Shown: piece after piece, positions 1 through 8,106 of the stretch | How positions within the stretch are numbered: the first letter of the stretch is position 1 | How the letters are laid out: each line of letters begins with the position of its first letter | NCBI RefSeq assembly: GCF_007830035.1 | Contig: NZ_VLKN01000005.1 | Span: 124,001 to 188,000 of the forward strand | Direction of reading: 5' to 3' | Length of the DNA: 64,000 bases | From: Luteimonas cucumeris | GTDB lineage: Bacteria; Pseudomonadota; Gammaproteobacteria; Xanthomonadales; Xanthomonadaceae | Translations under genes and position numbers: made by a program | The notes under the pieces: model-generated | The model's input: only the letters and a program-made list of their open reading frames with translations | Database searches by the model: none | What the model was told of the DNA's origin: nothing

Positions 1-2
1 TC

Positions 3-392
3 GGGCAAGCGTTGCCCGAGGTGCTGATCGATGGGGTCCAGTTCGAAGCGGCGATACTGAATCTGCTGGTGAACAGCCGGGACGCCATGCCGCAGGGCGG
101 CCGCATCGTCATCGTCACCGAGGCGCGACGGATGGCCGGCCCGCTGCCGGACGCGCCGCTGCGCAACCATGTCACCGTGAAAGTGGCCGATACCGGCGCA
201 GGCATGAGCGAGGAAGCGCTGCAGCGGGCGGTCGAGCCCTTCTTCACCACCAAGGATGTCGGCAAGGGCAGTGGGCTGGGTCTGAGCCAGGTGCATGGCT
301 TCGCAGCCCAGTCCGGCGGCTTCCTGCAGCTGGAAAGCCGTCCCGGCGTCGGCACCAGCGTGTCGATCTGCCTGCCAGTCGCCGGAGAGTGA
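3..392 (+). CDS. Sensor histidine kinase, C-terminal ATPase domain (5' end outside window)
   Basis: This is the catalytic ATP-binding end of a histidine kinase; the frame is open to the left edge, so the sensor and phosphoacceptor parts lie outside the window. Visible are the N-box (NLLVNSRDAMPQGG), the G1 box (DTGAGM), the F-box region (FFTTKDVGKGSGLGLS) and the closing G3-type strand GTSVSICLP. Spacing and the FFTTK motif fit the HATPase_c domain of NtrB/PAS-type kinases, which are often hybrids. The stop is followed directly by the ATG of a receiver-domain gene, so the two are probably translationally coupled and signal to each other. The input signal cannot be told from here. Confidence 0.9.
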   Translation, partial: GQALPEVLIDGVQFEAAILNLLVNSRDAMPQGGRIVIVTEARRMAGPLPDAPLRNHVTVKVADTGAGMSEEALQRAVEPFFTTKDVGKGSGLGLSQVHGFAAQSGGFLQLESRPGVGTSVSICLPVAGE

Positions 393-743
393 ATGATGGC
401 GCTACGGATACTGATGGTGGAAGACGATGCGATGCTGGGTCCGCTGGTCGCCGGGGCGCTGGTCGAGGAAGGCTATGAAGTGCTACTGGTACCCGATGGC
501 CCCGCGGCGCTGGACATCCTGCGCAGCACCGCTGCGATCGACGTCGTGTTCAGTGACGTCAGCATGCCCAACGGCATCTCCGGCATCGAGCTGCTCGAAC
601 ATGTCGACCGGCTGCAGCCGCAGGCGCGATGCATCATCGCCTCCGGTTATGCAAAGGTGCAGTTGCCGCCGCTGCCGCCACGCGCGGTGTTCCTGCCCAA
701 GCCGTATCGCATTCCGCAGCTGGTGGCGGCCTTGGCGTCGTAG
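393..743 (+). CDS. Single-domain response regulator (receiver only)
   Basis: A 116-residue stand-alone receiver domain. The acidic pair is D11/D12, the phosphorylatable aspartate is D55 in the strand VVFSDVSMP, the conserved Thr/Ser position is in IIASGYAK, and the conserved lysine is K103 in LPKPY. There is no output domain. The gene starts immediately after the kinase stop codon, so it is the likely partner of that kinase, acting either as a phosphate sink or by protein-protein contact. Receivers of this kind are often the detached C-terminal receiver of a hybrid kinase. Confidence 0.9.
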   Translation: MMALRILMVEDDAMLGPLVAGALVEEGYEVLLVPDGPAALDILRSTAAIDVVFSDVSMPNGISGIELLEHVDRLQPQARCIIASGYAKVQLPPLPPRAVFLPKPYRIPQLVAALAS

Positions 744-841
744 CGCTACGGCACGGCGTCTTCGTGCGCCTGCTCACGGCCGGGCGTTGCCCTCCTGTGA
801 TGATCCATCGCGACGGCCTGGGCGATCCATGTGCGTTTTCG

Positions 842-1018
842 CTACAGGCTCTTGCCGGCGCCGCCAGCGGTGTCATCGTCTTCGTCGCGTTCCAGTGCCG
901 GGCGCACACCCGACGGCACCTGTTCGACACCGTCGACCTGGTTGCCCTGGCGCTCGAGTATCGCCGCGTCGTCCTGCGGTTTTTCCTCAGGATCGGGCCG
1001 CTTGCGTGGCTGCGTCAT
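842..1018 (-). CDS. Small acidic hypothetical protein (58 aa)
   Basis: A short gene with a GGGAG ribosome-binding site seven bases before its ATG. The 58-residue product is highly charged: it starts MTQPRKRPDPEEKP, has an acidic run ERDEDDD near the C-terminus and ends AGGAGKSL. No membrane segment or known domain is visible and it is probably disordered. It sits convergent to the receiver gene and divergent from the YciF-like gene. I do not recognise the family. Small hydrophilic proteins like this recur in stress clusters of soil gammaproteobacteria, and its clean start, good codon use and absence of any overlapping better ORF support it. Confidence 0.6.
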   Translation of the reverse strand: MTQPRKRPDPEEKPQDDAAILERQGNQVDGVEQVPSGVRPALERDEDDDTAGGAGKSL

Positions 1019-1190
1019 GATCTGCTCCCGGATTGGCGAGCGTCGAATCTAGGCCTTGCCGGTTCGCGACGCCGTGAACACCGTGACCGCGAAATGTTTT
1101 CCCGCCCGGAAACACTTTCCGCTCACGCGCCGGTATCGAAAGGCTGCCTAGCATCGATGTTCCCCAGCCACCACACCCACGGAGAATCCG

Positions 1191-1691
1191 ATGGCGGTCA
1201 AGAATCTTGAAGATCTGTTCGTGCACTCCCTGTCGGACATCTACAGCGCCGAGAAGCAGCTGACTAAGGCGCTGCCGAGGCTGGCGCGCGCCTCCACCAA
1301 TCCCGATCTGGCGACAGCGTTCGAGACGCACCTGGAGGAGACGCAGGGACAGATCGAACGCATCGACGAGGTGGTCGACAGCCTCGGCATCAAGCTCAAG
1401 CGCATGAAGTGCGTGGCGATGGAAGGACTGGTCGACGAGGGCAAGGAGGTCATCGAGGCAGTCGACAAGGGTCCGGTCCGCGATGCCGCGCTGATCGGCG
1501 GCGCGCAGAAGGTCGAGCACTACGAGATCGCCTGTTACGGCACGCTGTGCGCACTGGGCAAGCAGCTCGGCTACACCGATGCGGTGCAGCTGCTGGCGCA
1601 GACGCTGGATGAGGAGAAGGCGACCGACAGGAAGTTGTCGATGCTCGCCGAACAGGGTGGGGCCAATGAGGAAGCCGCCCAGGCCGCGTAA
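1191..1691 (+). CDS. YciE/YciF-type ferritin-like protein (DUF892)
   Basis: A 166-residue all-helical protein that opens with the family signature NLEDLFVHSLSDIYSAEKQL. Later helices carry ETHLEETQGQIERI and KVEHYEIACYGTL, which supply the Glu/His residues that form a ferritin-like di-metal site in YciF-family proteins. Length matches the family (about 165). The start is supported by GGAGAA seven bases upstream. YciF proteins are induced by osmotic and general stress, but their reaction is not established. The surrounding genes (BON, SDR, H1-like, DUF6766) are typical stress-induced companions. Confidence 0.92.
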   Translation: MAVKNLEDLFVHSLSDIYSAEKQLTKALPRLARASTNPDLATAFETHLEETQGQIERIDEVVDSLGIKLKRMKCVAMEGLVDEGKEVIEAVDKGPVRDAALIGGAQKVEHYEIACYGTLCALGKQLGYTDAVQLLAQTLDEEKATDRKLSMLAEQGGANEEAAQAA

Positions 1692-2025
1692 CCGCACCCT
1701 GCTGCGGGCGCCGCCGGCCGCGTCGCCGGCGGCGCTGGCGCCGGCGCTGTCGTTGATGCAGCAACTCTACGATCTGGATGCGGCACTGGCCCGCAAACAA
1801 CGCACGGCCTTGAGCATCCACGACATCTACGACGAATGGCATGCGCATGATGCCGTGATCAGGCAGGCGCGCAGGCGCAGATCGCGTGCCTGGGCCGCCG
1901 AACTGCTGCAGACCATCGCGGTGAGGCACGGCATCGGCGGGTGGACGAATCTTTCGTCGTCTCCAGGCGCCTTCTGGATGGATGGCGGAAACGACGGGCC
2001 ACCCGGGCAGGGCATGACGGATTAG
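1666..2025 (+). CDS. Hypothetical protein overlapping the end of the yciF-like gene
   Basis: Begins inside the last codons of the YciF-like gene (ATG at 1666 after a GGTGGGG stretch); an internal ATG at 1756 is an alternative start giving an 89-residue product. The first 30 residues are Pro/Ala-rich and unlike a domain, while the part from MQQLYDLDAAL onward looks like a folded helical protein (DIYDEWHAHDAVIRQA, AWAAELLQTIAVRHG). Codon third positions are GC-rich as in true genes of this window. No family is recognised. Same-strand overlap suggests co-expression with the YciF-like gene. Confidence 0.45.
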   Translation: MRKPPRPRNRTLLRAPPAASPAALAPALSLMQQLYDLDAALARKQRTALSIHDIYDEWHAHDAVIRQARRRRSRAWAAELLQTIAVRHGIGGWTNLSSSPGAFWMDGGNDGPPGQGMTD

Positions 2026-2059
2026 GAACGCTGACCGCAGGCGGATCACCGCCGTGCGA

Positions 2060-2968
2060 TCAGCGCGGATTGCGCGGCAACGAATTATGCACGGCCGTGG
2101 CCGCGATCGCGGCATGCCCGAGTCCGACCGAGATCTGGTTGAGCGCGCTGACCACGTCACCGATCGCATACAGGCCGTCCACCGAGGTCATCTGGTTCGC
2201 GTCGACCACCAGGTCGCCCTGTTCGTCCTGGCGCGCGCCGATGGCGGCCGCCAGCGTCGATTGAGAGATGCTGCCCAGTGCCGGATACAGGCTGTCGAAG
2301 CGGTGTTCGCGGTCGCGCGCGTCGAGAACCATGCAATCGCGGCCATCGAACTGCAGGCGACAAGGCCCGTCCAGCAGCGTGACGTCCGCCTGCGAGGACG
2401 CGGCGCGGCGTGCGCTGCCGGCACTATCCGCGTCGAGCGGTGCCACGTACACCTGCCGCGAAAAGGTGCGCAGGAACCGTGCATGACGCAGGGCCGCATC
2501 GAACGGGCCGTAACAGGCAATCCGTCCGTCGCTGGCCTCGTAACCGTCGCAGACCGCGCAGAGGCGGATCGCGGCGATGTCGATCGCCTGCTTTGCCCAC
2601 GGAACCGACGGAAGCACGTCGCGCACTCCGGTCGCCAGGATCACGCACGGCGCGTGCAGAGGCGCGGTACCGTCGTCGATCTGGAAGGTCCCGTCATCGA
2701 GACGATGCAACGCATGCGCACGGCCAGCGCGGATCGTTACGCCGTAATCGCCGGCCTGTGCCTTCAGGCGTTGCAGGAATTCCGTGCCCGGCACGCCGCC
2801 GAGGAATCCCGGACAGTTGTGGCTGCGTGGGATCAGATGGGCACGACTCTGGCCATCGTCGATCACCGCGATGTGGCGATGAAATCGGCGCAGGTACATT
2901 GCAGCGGTCAGCCCGCTGGGACCGGCACCGATCACGACGCAGTCGATCGTCTGCTGGCTGCTGCCCAC
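2060..2968 (-). CDS. Thioredoxin-reductase-like FAD oxidoreductase
   Basis: A 302-residue flavoprotein of the thioredoxin reductase/AhpF fold. The FAD-binding motif is VIGAGPSGLTAA (residues about 12-23), a CAVCDG redox motif lies mid-protein as in TrxB, and the second FAD motif is GLYAIGDVV near the C-terminus. The NADPH-binding loop, normally GGGxSAxEEA, is replaced by YGPFDAALRHA, so NADPH binding as in TrxB is doubtful. The start is GTG at 2968. It lies 15 bp downstream of the 69-residue gene on the same strand and is probably co-transcribed with it. It could be a ferredoxin-type or unusual thiol reductase rather than a housekeeping TrxB. Confidence 0.88.
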   Translation of the reverse strand: MGSSQQTIDCVVIGAGPSGLTAAMYLRRFHRHIAVIDDGQSRAHLIPRSHNCPGFLGGVPGTEFLQRLKAQAGDYGVTIRAGRAHALHRLDDGTFQIDDGTAPLHAPCVILATGVRDVLPSVPWAKQAIDIAAIRLCAVCDGYEASDGRIACYGPFDAALRHARFLRTFSRQVYVAPLDADSAGSARRAASSQADVTLLDGPCRLQFDGRDCMVLDARDREHRFDSLYPALGSISQSTLAAAIGARQDEQGDLVVDANQMTSVDGLYAIGDVVSALNQISVGLGHAAIAATAVHNSLPRNPR

Positions 2969-2983
2969 GTGCAGGATCGTGCG

Positions 2984-3193
2984 TCAGGAGCTGCGTTTGC
3001 GGTCGCCGTGGTCGCCCTGCCCGGACGTCGTTTTCGTCTTGGCCGACTTGCGTACGTCCTGCGAAAGGGAACGGCCGACATCGTCGACTTCGTCGAAGCG
3101 TCCCTGTTCGTCGCGGCGGACGTAGCGCTTGTCGCCGTTGGGCGAGATCAGCTCGCGCTTGCTGGAAGTCTTTCCGGTTCTCTCGGTAGCCAT
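2984..3193 (-). CDS. Small charged hypothetical protein (69 aa)
   Basis: A 69-residue product beginning MATERTGKTSSKRELISPNG and containing DKRYVRRDEQGRFDEVDDVGRS; the rest is Lys/Ser/Asp-rich with no hydrophobic segment. I chose ATG 3193 because the conserved-looking part starts there; an in-frame upstream start (MVGIPPL) is possible. Short proteins of this type (ISPxGDKRYVRRDxxGRF) occur in many soil bacteria, usually unnamed and near stress genes. It lies just upstream of the TrxR-like gene, so a shared transcript is likely. Function unknown. Confidence 0.65.
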   Translation of the reverse strand: MATERTGKTSSKRELISPNGDKRYVRRDEQGRFDEVDDVGRSLSQDVRKSAKTKTTSGQGDHGDRKRSS

Positions 3194-3442
3194 CGCTGCA
3201 ATCCGAAGCGGAGGTATCCCGACCATACTCACTGCATGTAAACGGCACGCGAAGCTGGCGTTGCCGCAAAAATGCAGGCTTTTCCCTTCACGTGACCGTG
3301 CGTCGCCTTGCTTAGATTGTCCTGAACGCATTGCGCCGTCCGGCGCTATTTCCAGCGCGAATGCAGGGTTCTTTCGCGATCGCCTGCAGCCCGCCGTACA
3401 TCTTCCGACCAGCGCCGGATTGACGGCGCGAAGGAGTGACTG

Positions 3443-4102
3443 ATGGCAAGTCGCAACGACACGTTCTGGCGCCGCAACGGCCTCAGCCTGGCGTTCATCG
3501 GCTTCATGCTGGCCTCGCTCGTCGGCCAGGCGCTGACCGGTCACGAAGTTCACAACCAGGAGCGCATCGAGCAGGGCGGCACGCCGATCACGCTGTCGCA
3601 ATACCTGGTCAGCGGCCACTTTGTCTCGGCCACGTTCGAGAACTGGGAAAGCGAGTTCCTGCAGATGGGCATGTACGTGCTGCTGACCGTGGTGCTGCGC
3701 CAGAAAGGGTCGGCGGAATCGCGGCCGATGTCGCACGCACAGGAAAAGAACCGCATCGAGCAGGGACCCAAGCCCTGGCCGGTGCGCGTCGGTGGCATAG
3801 CACGGACGCTGTACGGGCACTCGCTGGCGATCGCTTTCGGCATCCTGTTCCTGTTGTCGTTCGCGCTGCATCTCGATGGCAGCTGGCGGCGGGAAAGCAC
3901 GATGCGCGCATTGCAGGGCGAGGATCCGCTACCGCTTGCGGTCTACGCCGTCGAGCCGCAGTTCTGGTTCGAGTCGTTCCAGAACTGGCAGAGCGAATTC
4001 CTGTCCGTGGTGTCGCTGGTGCTGCTGAGCATCTGGCTGCGGCAGAAGGATTCGCCGCAATCCAAGCCGGTGGAAGCACCGCACTCGCAGACCGGCACCT
4101 GA
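3443..4102 (+). CDS. DUF6766-type four-helix membrane protein
   Basis: A 219-residue integral membrane protein with a strong AAGGAG Shine-Dalgarno before the ATG. Four hydrophobic segments are visible, near residues 14-32, 74-87, 123-145 and 185-200. The protein is an internal duplication: NWESEFLQ followed by a hydrophobic helix and LRQKGS in the first half matches NWQSEFLS, a helix and LRQKDS in the second. This architecture is that of the DUF6766 family, which has no assigned function and is common in stress clusters of Xanthomonadales, Actinobacteria and Rhizobiales. Confidence 0.85.
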   Translation: MASRNDTFWRRNGLSLAFIGFMLASLVGQALTGHEVHNQERIEQGGTPITLSQYLVSGHFVSATFENWESEFLQMGMYVLLTVVLRQKGSAESRPMSHAQEKNRIEQGPKPWPVRVGGIARTLYGHSLAIAFGILFLLSFALHLDGSWRRESTMRALQGEDPLPLAVYAVEPQFWFESFQNWQSEFLSVVSLVLLSIWLRQKDSPQSKPVEAPHSQTGT

Positions 4103-4430
4103 GGGTCGCGGCGTTCGCCGCGACTCAGGTCTGCAGCACGCCACCTTGCGGCAGTTGTCTCTCAGCTAAACCATTCATGAAATGCCGCAGCCGTTGGTCA
4201 GGACAACCGCAACGTCCCTGCCATCGACGGATACCGCGGCAATCGCCGCGGATCGGATCGCGGCTGCGGTAATCGCGCGGAAACAAGTTCACCGTTGCGC
4301 AGCCCGTGCGCGATGCGGGCTGGTTCGCGCTGCGATCCGTGCACGAACTTCTGGCATGGCTTTTGCGCTGTTTTCTGGAGACGAGTGCGACATCAGCGCC
4401 ATGTCATCCAGTCGGCAGGAAGGAATCCAA
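4103..4430 (+). other. Intergenic region with a GC-rich hairpin
   Basis: About 330 bp with no convincing gene. It contains a perfect GC palindrome (CCGCGGC-aat-CGCCGCGG near 4230-4250) and should hold the promoter for the SDR/BON gene pair. No promoter hexamers stand out clearly. Confidence 0.5.
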
Positions 4431-5303
4431 ATGAATGAAACTCCCACCCGCATGCCGGGCACTCCACCCGCGCAGACCCAGGAGCAGCAACCCGGCGAGC
4501 AGCGTGCCATGCATCCGCAGCCGGAATCGATCCGTGATACGTACCGCGGCAGCGGACGGCTGGATGGCAAGGTGGCGATCGTCACCGGCGGCGACAGCGG
4601 CATCGGCCGCGCCGTGGCGCTGCACTTCGCGCGCGAAGGCGCATCCGTTGCGGTGGCCTACCTGGAGGAGAAGGAAGACGCCCGCGAGACCGAACGGCTG
4701 GTCCGCGCAGAGAACGCGGACTGCCTGCTGTTCGCCGGCGACCTCGGCGACGCCCAGCGCTGCCAGGCCTTGGTCGACGCCACGATGGAACGTTTCGGCA
4801 AGCTCGACATCTTGGTCAACAACGCCGCCGAGCAACATCCGGTCGACAAACCCGAGGACCTCGATCCGGGCAATGTGCAGCGCACTTTCCGCACCAACGT
4901 GTTCGCATTCGTATATCTGACCACCGCCGCGTTGCCGCACCTGCCCGACGGCGGCAGCATCATCAACACCAGCTCGGTGACCGCGGTGCGCGGCAACAAG
5001 CAGTTGCCGGATTACTCGGCGACCAAGGGCGCGATCCTCGCATTCACGATGTCACTGGCGCAGGCGGTGGCCGAGCGGGGCATCCGCGTGAACGCGGTCG
5101 CGCCGGGTCCGATCTGGACACCGCTGATCCCGTCGACCTTCGATGCGAAGGAAGTCGCCGAGTTCGGCGCCAGCACGCTGTTCAAGCGTCCCGGTCAGCC
5201 GTCGGAAGTCGCGCCGGCGTACGTATTTCTCGCATCGCAGGAAGCGTCCTACATCACCGGACAGACCATCCACATCAACGGAGGAGGACATATCAGTGCA
5301 TGA
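4431..5303 (+). CDS. SDR family oxidoreductase (YghA / glucose-dehydrogenase-like)
   Basis: A 290-residue short-chain dehydrogenase. The NAD(P)-binding motif TGGDSGIG is at 52-59, the NNAA structural motif follows at about 130, and the catalytic set is S182, Y195 and K199 (YSATK). The first 40 residues are a Pro/Gln-rich tail with PESIRDTYRGSGRL, characteristic of the YghA-type SDRs found in stress operons. The ATG at 4431 has GGCAGGAAGGA just upstream. The last codons overlap the GTG start of the BON protein gene, so the two are translated together. Substrate is unknown; relatives are annotated as glucose or general aldehyde/alcohol dehydrogenases. Confidence 0.93.
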   Translation: MNETPTRMPGTPPAQTQEQQPGEQRAMHPQPESIRDTYRGSGRLDGKVAIVTGGDSGIGRAVALHFAREGASVAVAYLEEKEDARETERLVRAENADCLLFAGDLGDAQRCQALVDATMERFGKLDILVNNAAEQHPVDKPEDLDPGNVQRTFRTNVFAFVYLTTAALPHLPDGGSIINTSSVTAVRGNKQLPDYSATKGAILAFTMSLAQAVAERGIRVNAVAPGPIWTPLIPSTFDAKEVAEFGASTLFKRPGQPSEVAPAYVFLASQEASYITGQTIHINGGGHISA

Positions 5304-6489
5304 AGATCGCAATACCGGCACCGCGGAAGTGAAGGCGGTGGGGCAGGAAATCCTGCAATTTGGCGCCCGTTTCCTGCAGGCGGGCAAGGAATGGTTCAAC
5401 GAGAGGAGACACGACATGGCACAACGCTACAACCAGGACGAGCAGCGCAATCCCGGCGGCCGCGACTACGCTGGCGAGCGCTCACAAGGCGCGGTCTCTC
5501 GCTGGGACGACGAGGATGGCGGCTACGGACATTCGCAATATACGGCGTCGCAGTCGTCTTACGGCCAACAACAGGGCCAGCAACGCTACGGTCGCGAACG
5601 CTCGATGGGCGGCGGCCATGGCCAGAACGCGCAATGGCAGCCACAAGGCCAGCAGACACCGCGTTATGGTCAGAGTCTCGATGACGAATACGGCAACAGC
5701 CGTGGCTACGGCAGGCAGGGATACGGCCAGGATTACGGTTCGCAGTCGCGCGACTATGGCGCGAGCGGACGCGACAGCGGCTGGCAGGATCGCGGCTACG
5801 GGAGCGAGCGTGGCGCATATCAGAGCGCGGACTACGGTGCTGGCCGCGGGCGCAATCGCGACGAAGAGCTGTCGGCCTATGGTCGGCAAGGCTCGCTCGG
5901 TGGCGGCCGCGGTGCGTATCCGGGCAACTATCAGGCCGGTCAGTATGGCGAAGACCGTTCGCGCGAAGATCGCTGGCAGGAATCTCATGCCGGCGGCCGG
6001 CAGGGCAGTGGTTACCAGAGCATGTCGCAGCCGGGTTATGGCTCTTCGATGCAGCATGGCGAACACTACAGCGGCATGGTGGGCGGCTTCCGCGGTCGTG
6101 GTCCGAAGAACTATTCGCGCTCGGACGATCGCATCACCGAGGACCTCAATGAACGTCTGATGGACGCCGACGACATCGACGCCAGCGAAGTCAGCGTGCG
6201 GGTCAAGGACGGTGTCGCCACGCTGGAGGGTACGGTGCAGCACCGCTGGACCAAGCACCGCATCGAGGACGTCGCTGAATCCTGCAGCGGGGTCAAGGAC
6301 GTCGAAAATCGCATCCGCGTCGAGCGCACCGGTGCCGGACAGGATCGTTCGATGGCCGGCAGCAGCACCACGAGCACTTCGCGTCGCACCGGCACGACGT
6401 CTACCGGCGCATCGATGCGCAGTGCCACCGGCACCGGACAGGACGGCAACGATGCCGATCCCGACCGCGCCGGCACCTCGGCGCACTGA
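5296..6489 (+). CDS. Gly/Tyr/Gln/Arg-rich low-complexity protein with C-terminal BON domain
   Basis: A 397-residue protein from GTG 5296 (GGAGGAGG upstream), overlapping the SDR stop; a second in-frame start, ATG 5416, has its own GAGAGGAG site. The first 40 residues form a short amphipathic segment (ILQFGARFLQAGKEW). About residues 45-270 are low complexity with recurring YG, RGYG, SQSRDYG and GRQGYGQ units and no hydrophobic core. A BON domain follows (RITEDLNERLMDADDID to VENRIRVER, roughly bases 6118-6335), then a Ser/Thr-rich tail. BON domains bind membranes or other envelope proteins; no signal peptide is visible, so location is uncertain. The disordered part resembles condensate-forming sequences. 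Confidence 0.88.
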   Translation: MHEDRNTGTAEVKAVGQEILQFGARFLQAGKEWFNERRHDMAQRYNQDEQRNPGGRDYAGERSQGAVSRWDDEDGGYGHSQYTASQSSYGQQQGQQRYGRERSMGGGHGQNAQWQPQGQQTPRYGQSLDDEYGNSRGYGRQGYGQDYGSQSRDYGASGRDSGWQDRGYGSERGAYQSADYGAGRGRNRDEELSAYGRQGSLGGGRGAYPGNYQAGQYGEDRSREDRWQESHAGGRQGSGYQSMSQPGYGSSMQHGEHYSGMVGGFRGRGPKNYSRSDDRITEDLNERLMDADDIDASEVSVRVKDGVATLEGTVQHRWTKHRIEDVAESCSGVKDVENRIRVERTGAGQDRSMAGSSTTSTSRRTGTTSTGASMRSATGTGQDGNDADPDRAGTSAH

Positions 6490-6501
6490 GTTGCAGCGAC
6501 G

Positions 6502-6531
6502 GCACGGACCGGCCGCTCGAGCGGTCCGTGC
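6502..6531 (+). terminator. Perfect 10-bp GC hairpin after the BON gene
   Basis: GCACGGACCG (6502-6511) pairs exactly with CGGTCCGTGC (6522-6531). It has no T-tract, so it may serve as an mRNA 3' stabiliser or upstream half of a double terminator. Confidence 0.55.
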
Positions 6532-6544
6532 ATCACTCCGATCA

Positions 6545-6580
6545 GCCGGTAGCGCTTGTCCGCTACCGGCTCTTTCTTTA
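6545..6580 (+). terminator. Rho-independent terminator of the SDR-BON transcript
   Basis: GCCGGTAGCG and CGCTACCGGC form a perfect 10-bp stem with a 6-base loop and are followed by TCTTTCTTTA. The position 55 bases after the BON stop fits termination of the SDR-BON operon. Confidence 0.85.
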
Positions 6581-6759
6581 CGAAACGATCACGGCAGGAG
6601 AACTTTCGCCGATCCGGATCGCAGCTACGCGCCGCTGCGCCGGATTCGAATGTATTTACATGAACACATCCGGACCTTCTTCGTCGCGACTTTAAACACG
6701 CAGTTAACCGCGTCGCACACATGATCTGACTCCGGCATGAGACCCACCAGGAGTATGCG

Positions 6760-8106
6760 ATGGCGCCCCATGTGATGATTCTCGACGACGATGTCTGCTT
6801 CGCCCGTTCCACGGCAGAGCTCGCACGCACCGAAGGCTATCAACCGCACATCGTACATTCGCTGGACGAGGCGCGCGGCATCACGCGCCGCCAGGCGATG
6901 GACCTGATGCTGCTGGACCTGGAGCTTCCCGACGGATCGGGACTGGACCTGCTCGACGACCTCGATTTTTCCGCGCACGGACAGATGGCGATCGTCACCG
7001 GAAATCCTTCACTGGATACCGCCGCGCTGGCGGTATCGACGCCGATCATCGATTACCTGATCAAGCCGCTGGATCCGGAGCGGCTGATCTCGGTGCTGCG
7101 CAATTCGTCGGCATTGTCGGCGAGCGGGTCCGCGCAGGACAACGAACTGCCCGGTGTGATCGCGTGCAGCAATGCGATGCGCGCGCCGATCAACCTGGTG
7201 AAGCGCGTGGCGCCTTCGGAAGCCTCGATCTTCCTTGAGGGAGAAACGGGCACCGGCAAGGAGGTTTTCGCACTGGCGATCCATGAACTCAGTGGCCGCA
7301 CTGGCCGTTTCGTGGCGATGAACTGCGGCGCCACGCCCGCGGAACTGCTTGCCAGCCAGCTGTTCGGCCACGAACGCGGCAGTTTCACCGGCGCCGTGCA
7401 GCGCCATGTCGGCGTGTTCGAACAGGCCAAGCACGGCACCCTGCTGCTGGACGAGATCACCGAGATGCCGATGGACCTGCAGGTCTATCTGCTGCGCGTT
7501 CTGGAGACCGGCGCGGTCCGCCGCGTCGGTGCCAACGACGAAACGACGACGCCGGTGCGCGTACTGGCGGCGACCAATCGCGATCCGTTGGACGCCATTG
7601 CCAAAGGCCAGCTGCGCGAGGATCTGTATTACCGCCTGGCGGATTTCACCATCAGCCTGCCGCCGTTGCGCCAGCGCGACAACGACGTGGTCGCGCTGGC
7701 CAGGCATTTCGTCGGCCAGCTCAACGCGCGCTACGGGCTGCGCAAGTACCTGTGCCCGCGCAGCGTGCGCAGCCTGCAGTCCTACTCTTGGCCCGGCAAC
7801 GTGCGCGAACTGCGCAGCGCGGTGCAGCGCGCCTATTTGTTGACATCCGGCGACCAGATCTCGGTGACGCCCGGCCGCGGTCGCGCCACGGTTCCAGTCG
7901 AGACCGACGACACGATCACTTTCCCGATCGGCACGACCTGGGCGGAACTGGAACGGCGCACGCTGCTGAAGGTGCTGGCGTACTGCGCCGGCGACAAGAC
8001 CGCAGCGGCGAAGATGCTCGGTGTCAGCGTGCGCACGATCCACAACCATCTCTCTCGGCTGCGGCAGGAGGAGCGTGCGGCCGGCGACGTCGGCGCGCAT
8101 CCATGA
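6760..8106 (+). CDS. NtrC-family sigma-54-dependent response regulator
   Basis: A 448-residue activator with three domains. The receiver (1-120) has D10/D11, phosphoacceptor D53 (LLDLELPDGSG) and K near 104 (LIKPLD). The AAA+ domain (about 140-375) has Walker A GETGTGKE near 162, the sigma-54 contact loop GSFTGA in place of GAFTGA, and Walker B GTLLLDEI. A Fis-type helix-turn-helix (DKTAAAKMLGVSVRTIHNHL) closes the protein. It should activate RpoN-dependent promoters on phosphorylation. The stop overlaps the start of a 63-residue gene encoding an H-box-like sequence; no complete kinase lies beside it. Targets are not evident. Confidence 0.95.
   Translation: MAPHVMILDDDVCFARSTAELARTEGYQPHIVHSLDEARGITRRQAMDLMLLDLELPDGSGLDLLDDLDFSAHGQMAIVTGNPSLDTAALAVSTPIIDYLIKPLDPERLISVLRNSSALSASGSAQDNELPGVIACSNAMRAPINLVKRVAPSEASIFLEGETGTGKEVFALAIHELSGRTGRFVAMNCGATPAELLASQLFGHERGSFTGAVQRHVGVFEQAKHGTLLLDEITEMPMDLQVYLLRVLETGAVRRVGANDETTTPVRVLAATNRDPLDAIAKGQLREDLYYRLADFTISLPPLRQRDNDVVALARHFVGQLNARYGLRKYLCPRSVRSLQSYSWPGNVRELRSAVQRAYLLTSGDQISVTPGRGRATVPVETDDTITFPIGTTWAELERRTLLKVLAYCAGDKTAAAKMLGVSVRTIHNHLSRLRQEERAAGDVGAHP

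Noticed and set aside
1096-1135. GGAAAC...CGGTAT stretch before the YciF-like gene, resembling an ECF-sigma promoter
   Set aside because: Only a loose match; another GGAAAC at about 4280 before the SDR gene has a different spacing, so no shared promoter can be claimed.
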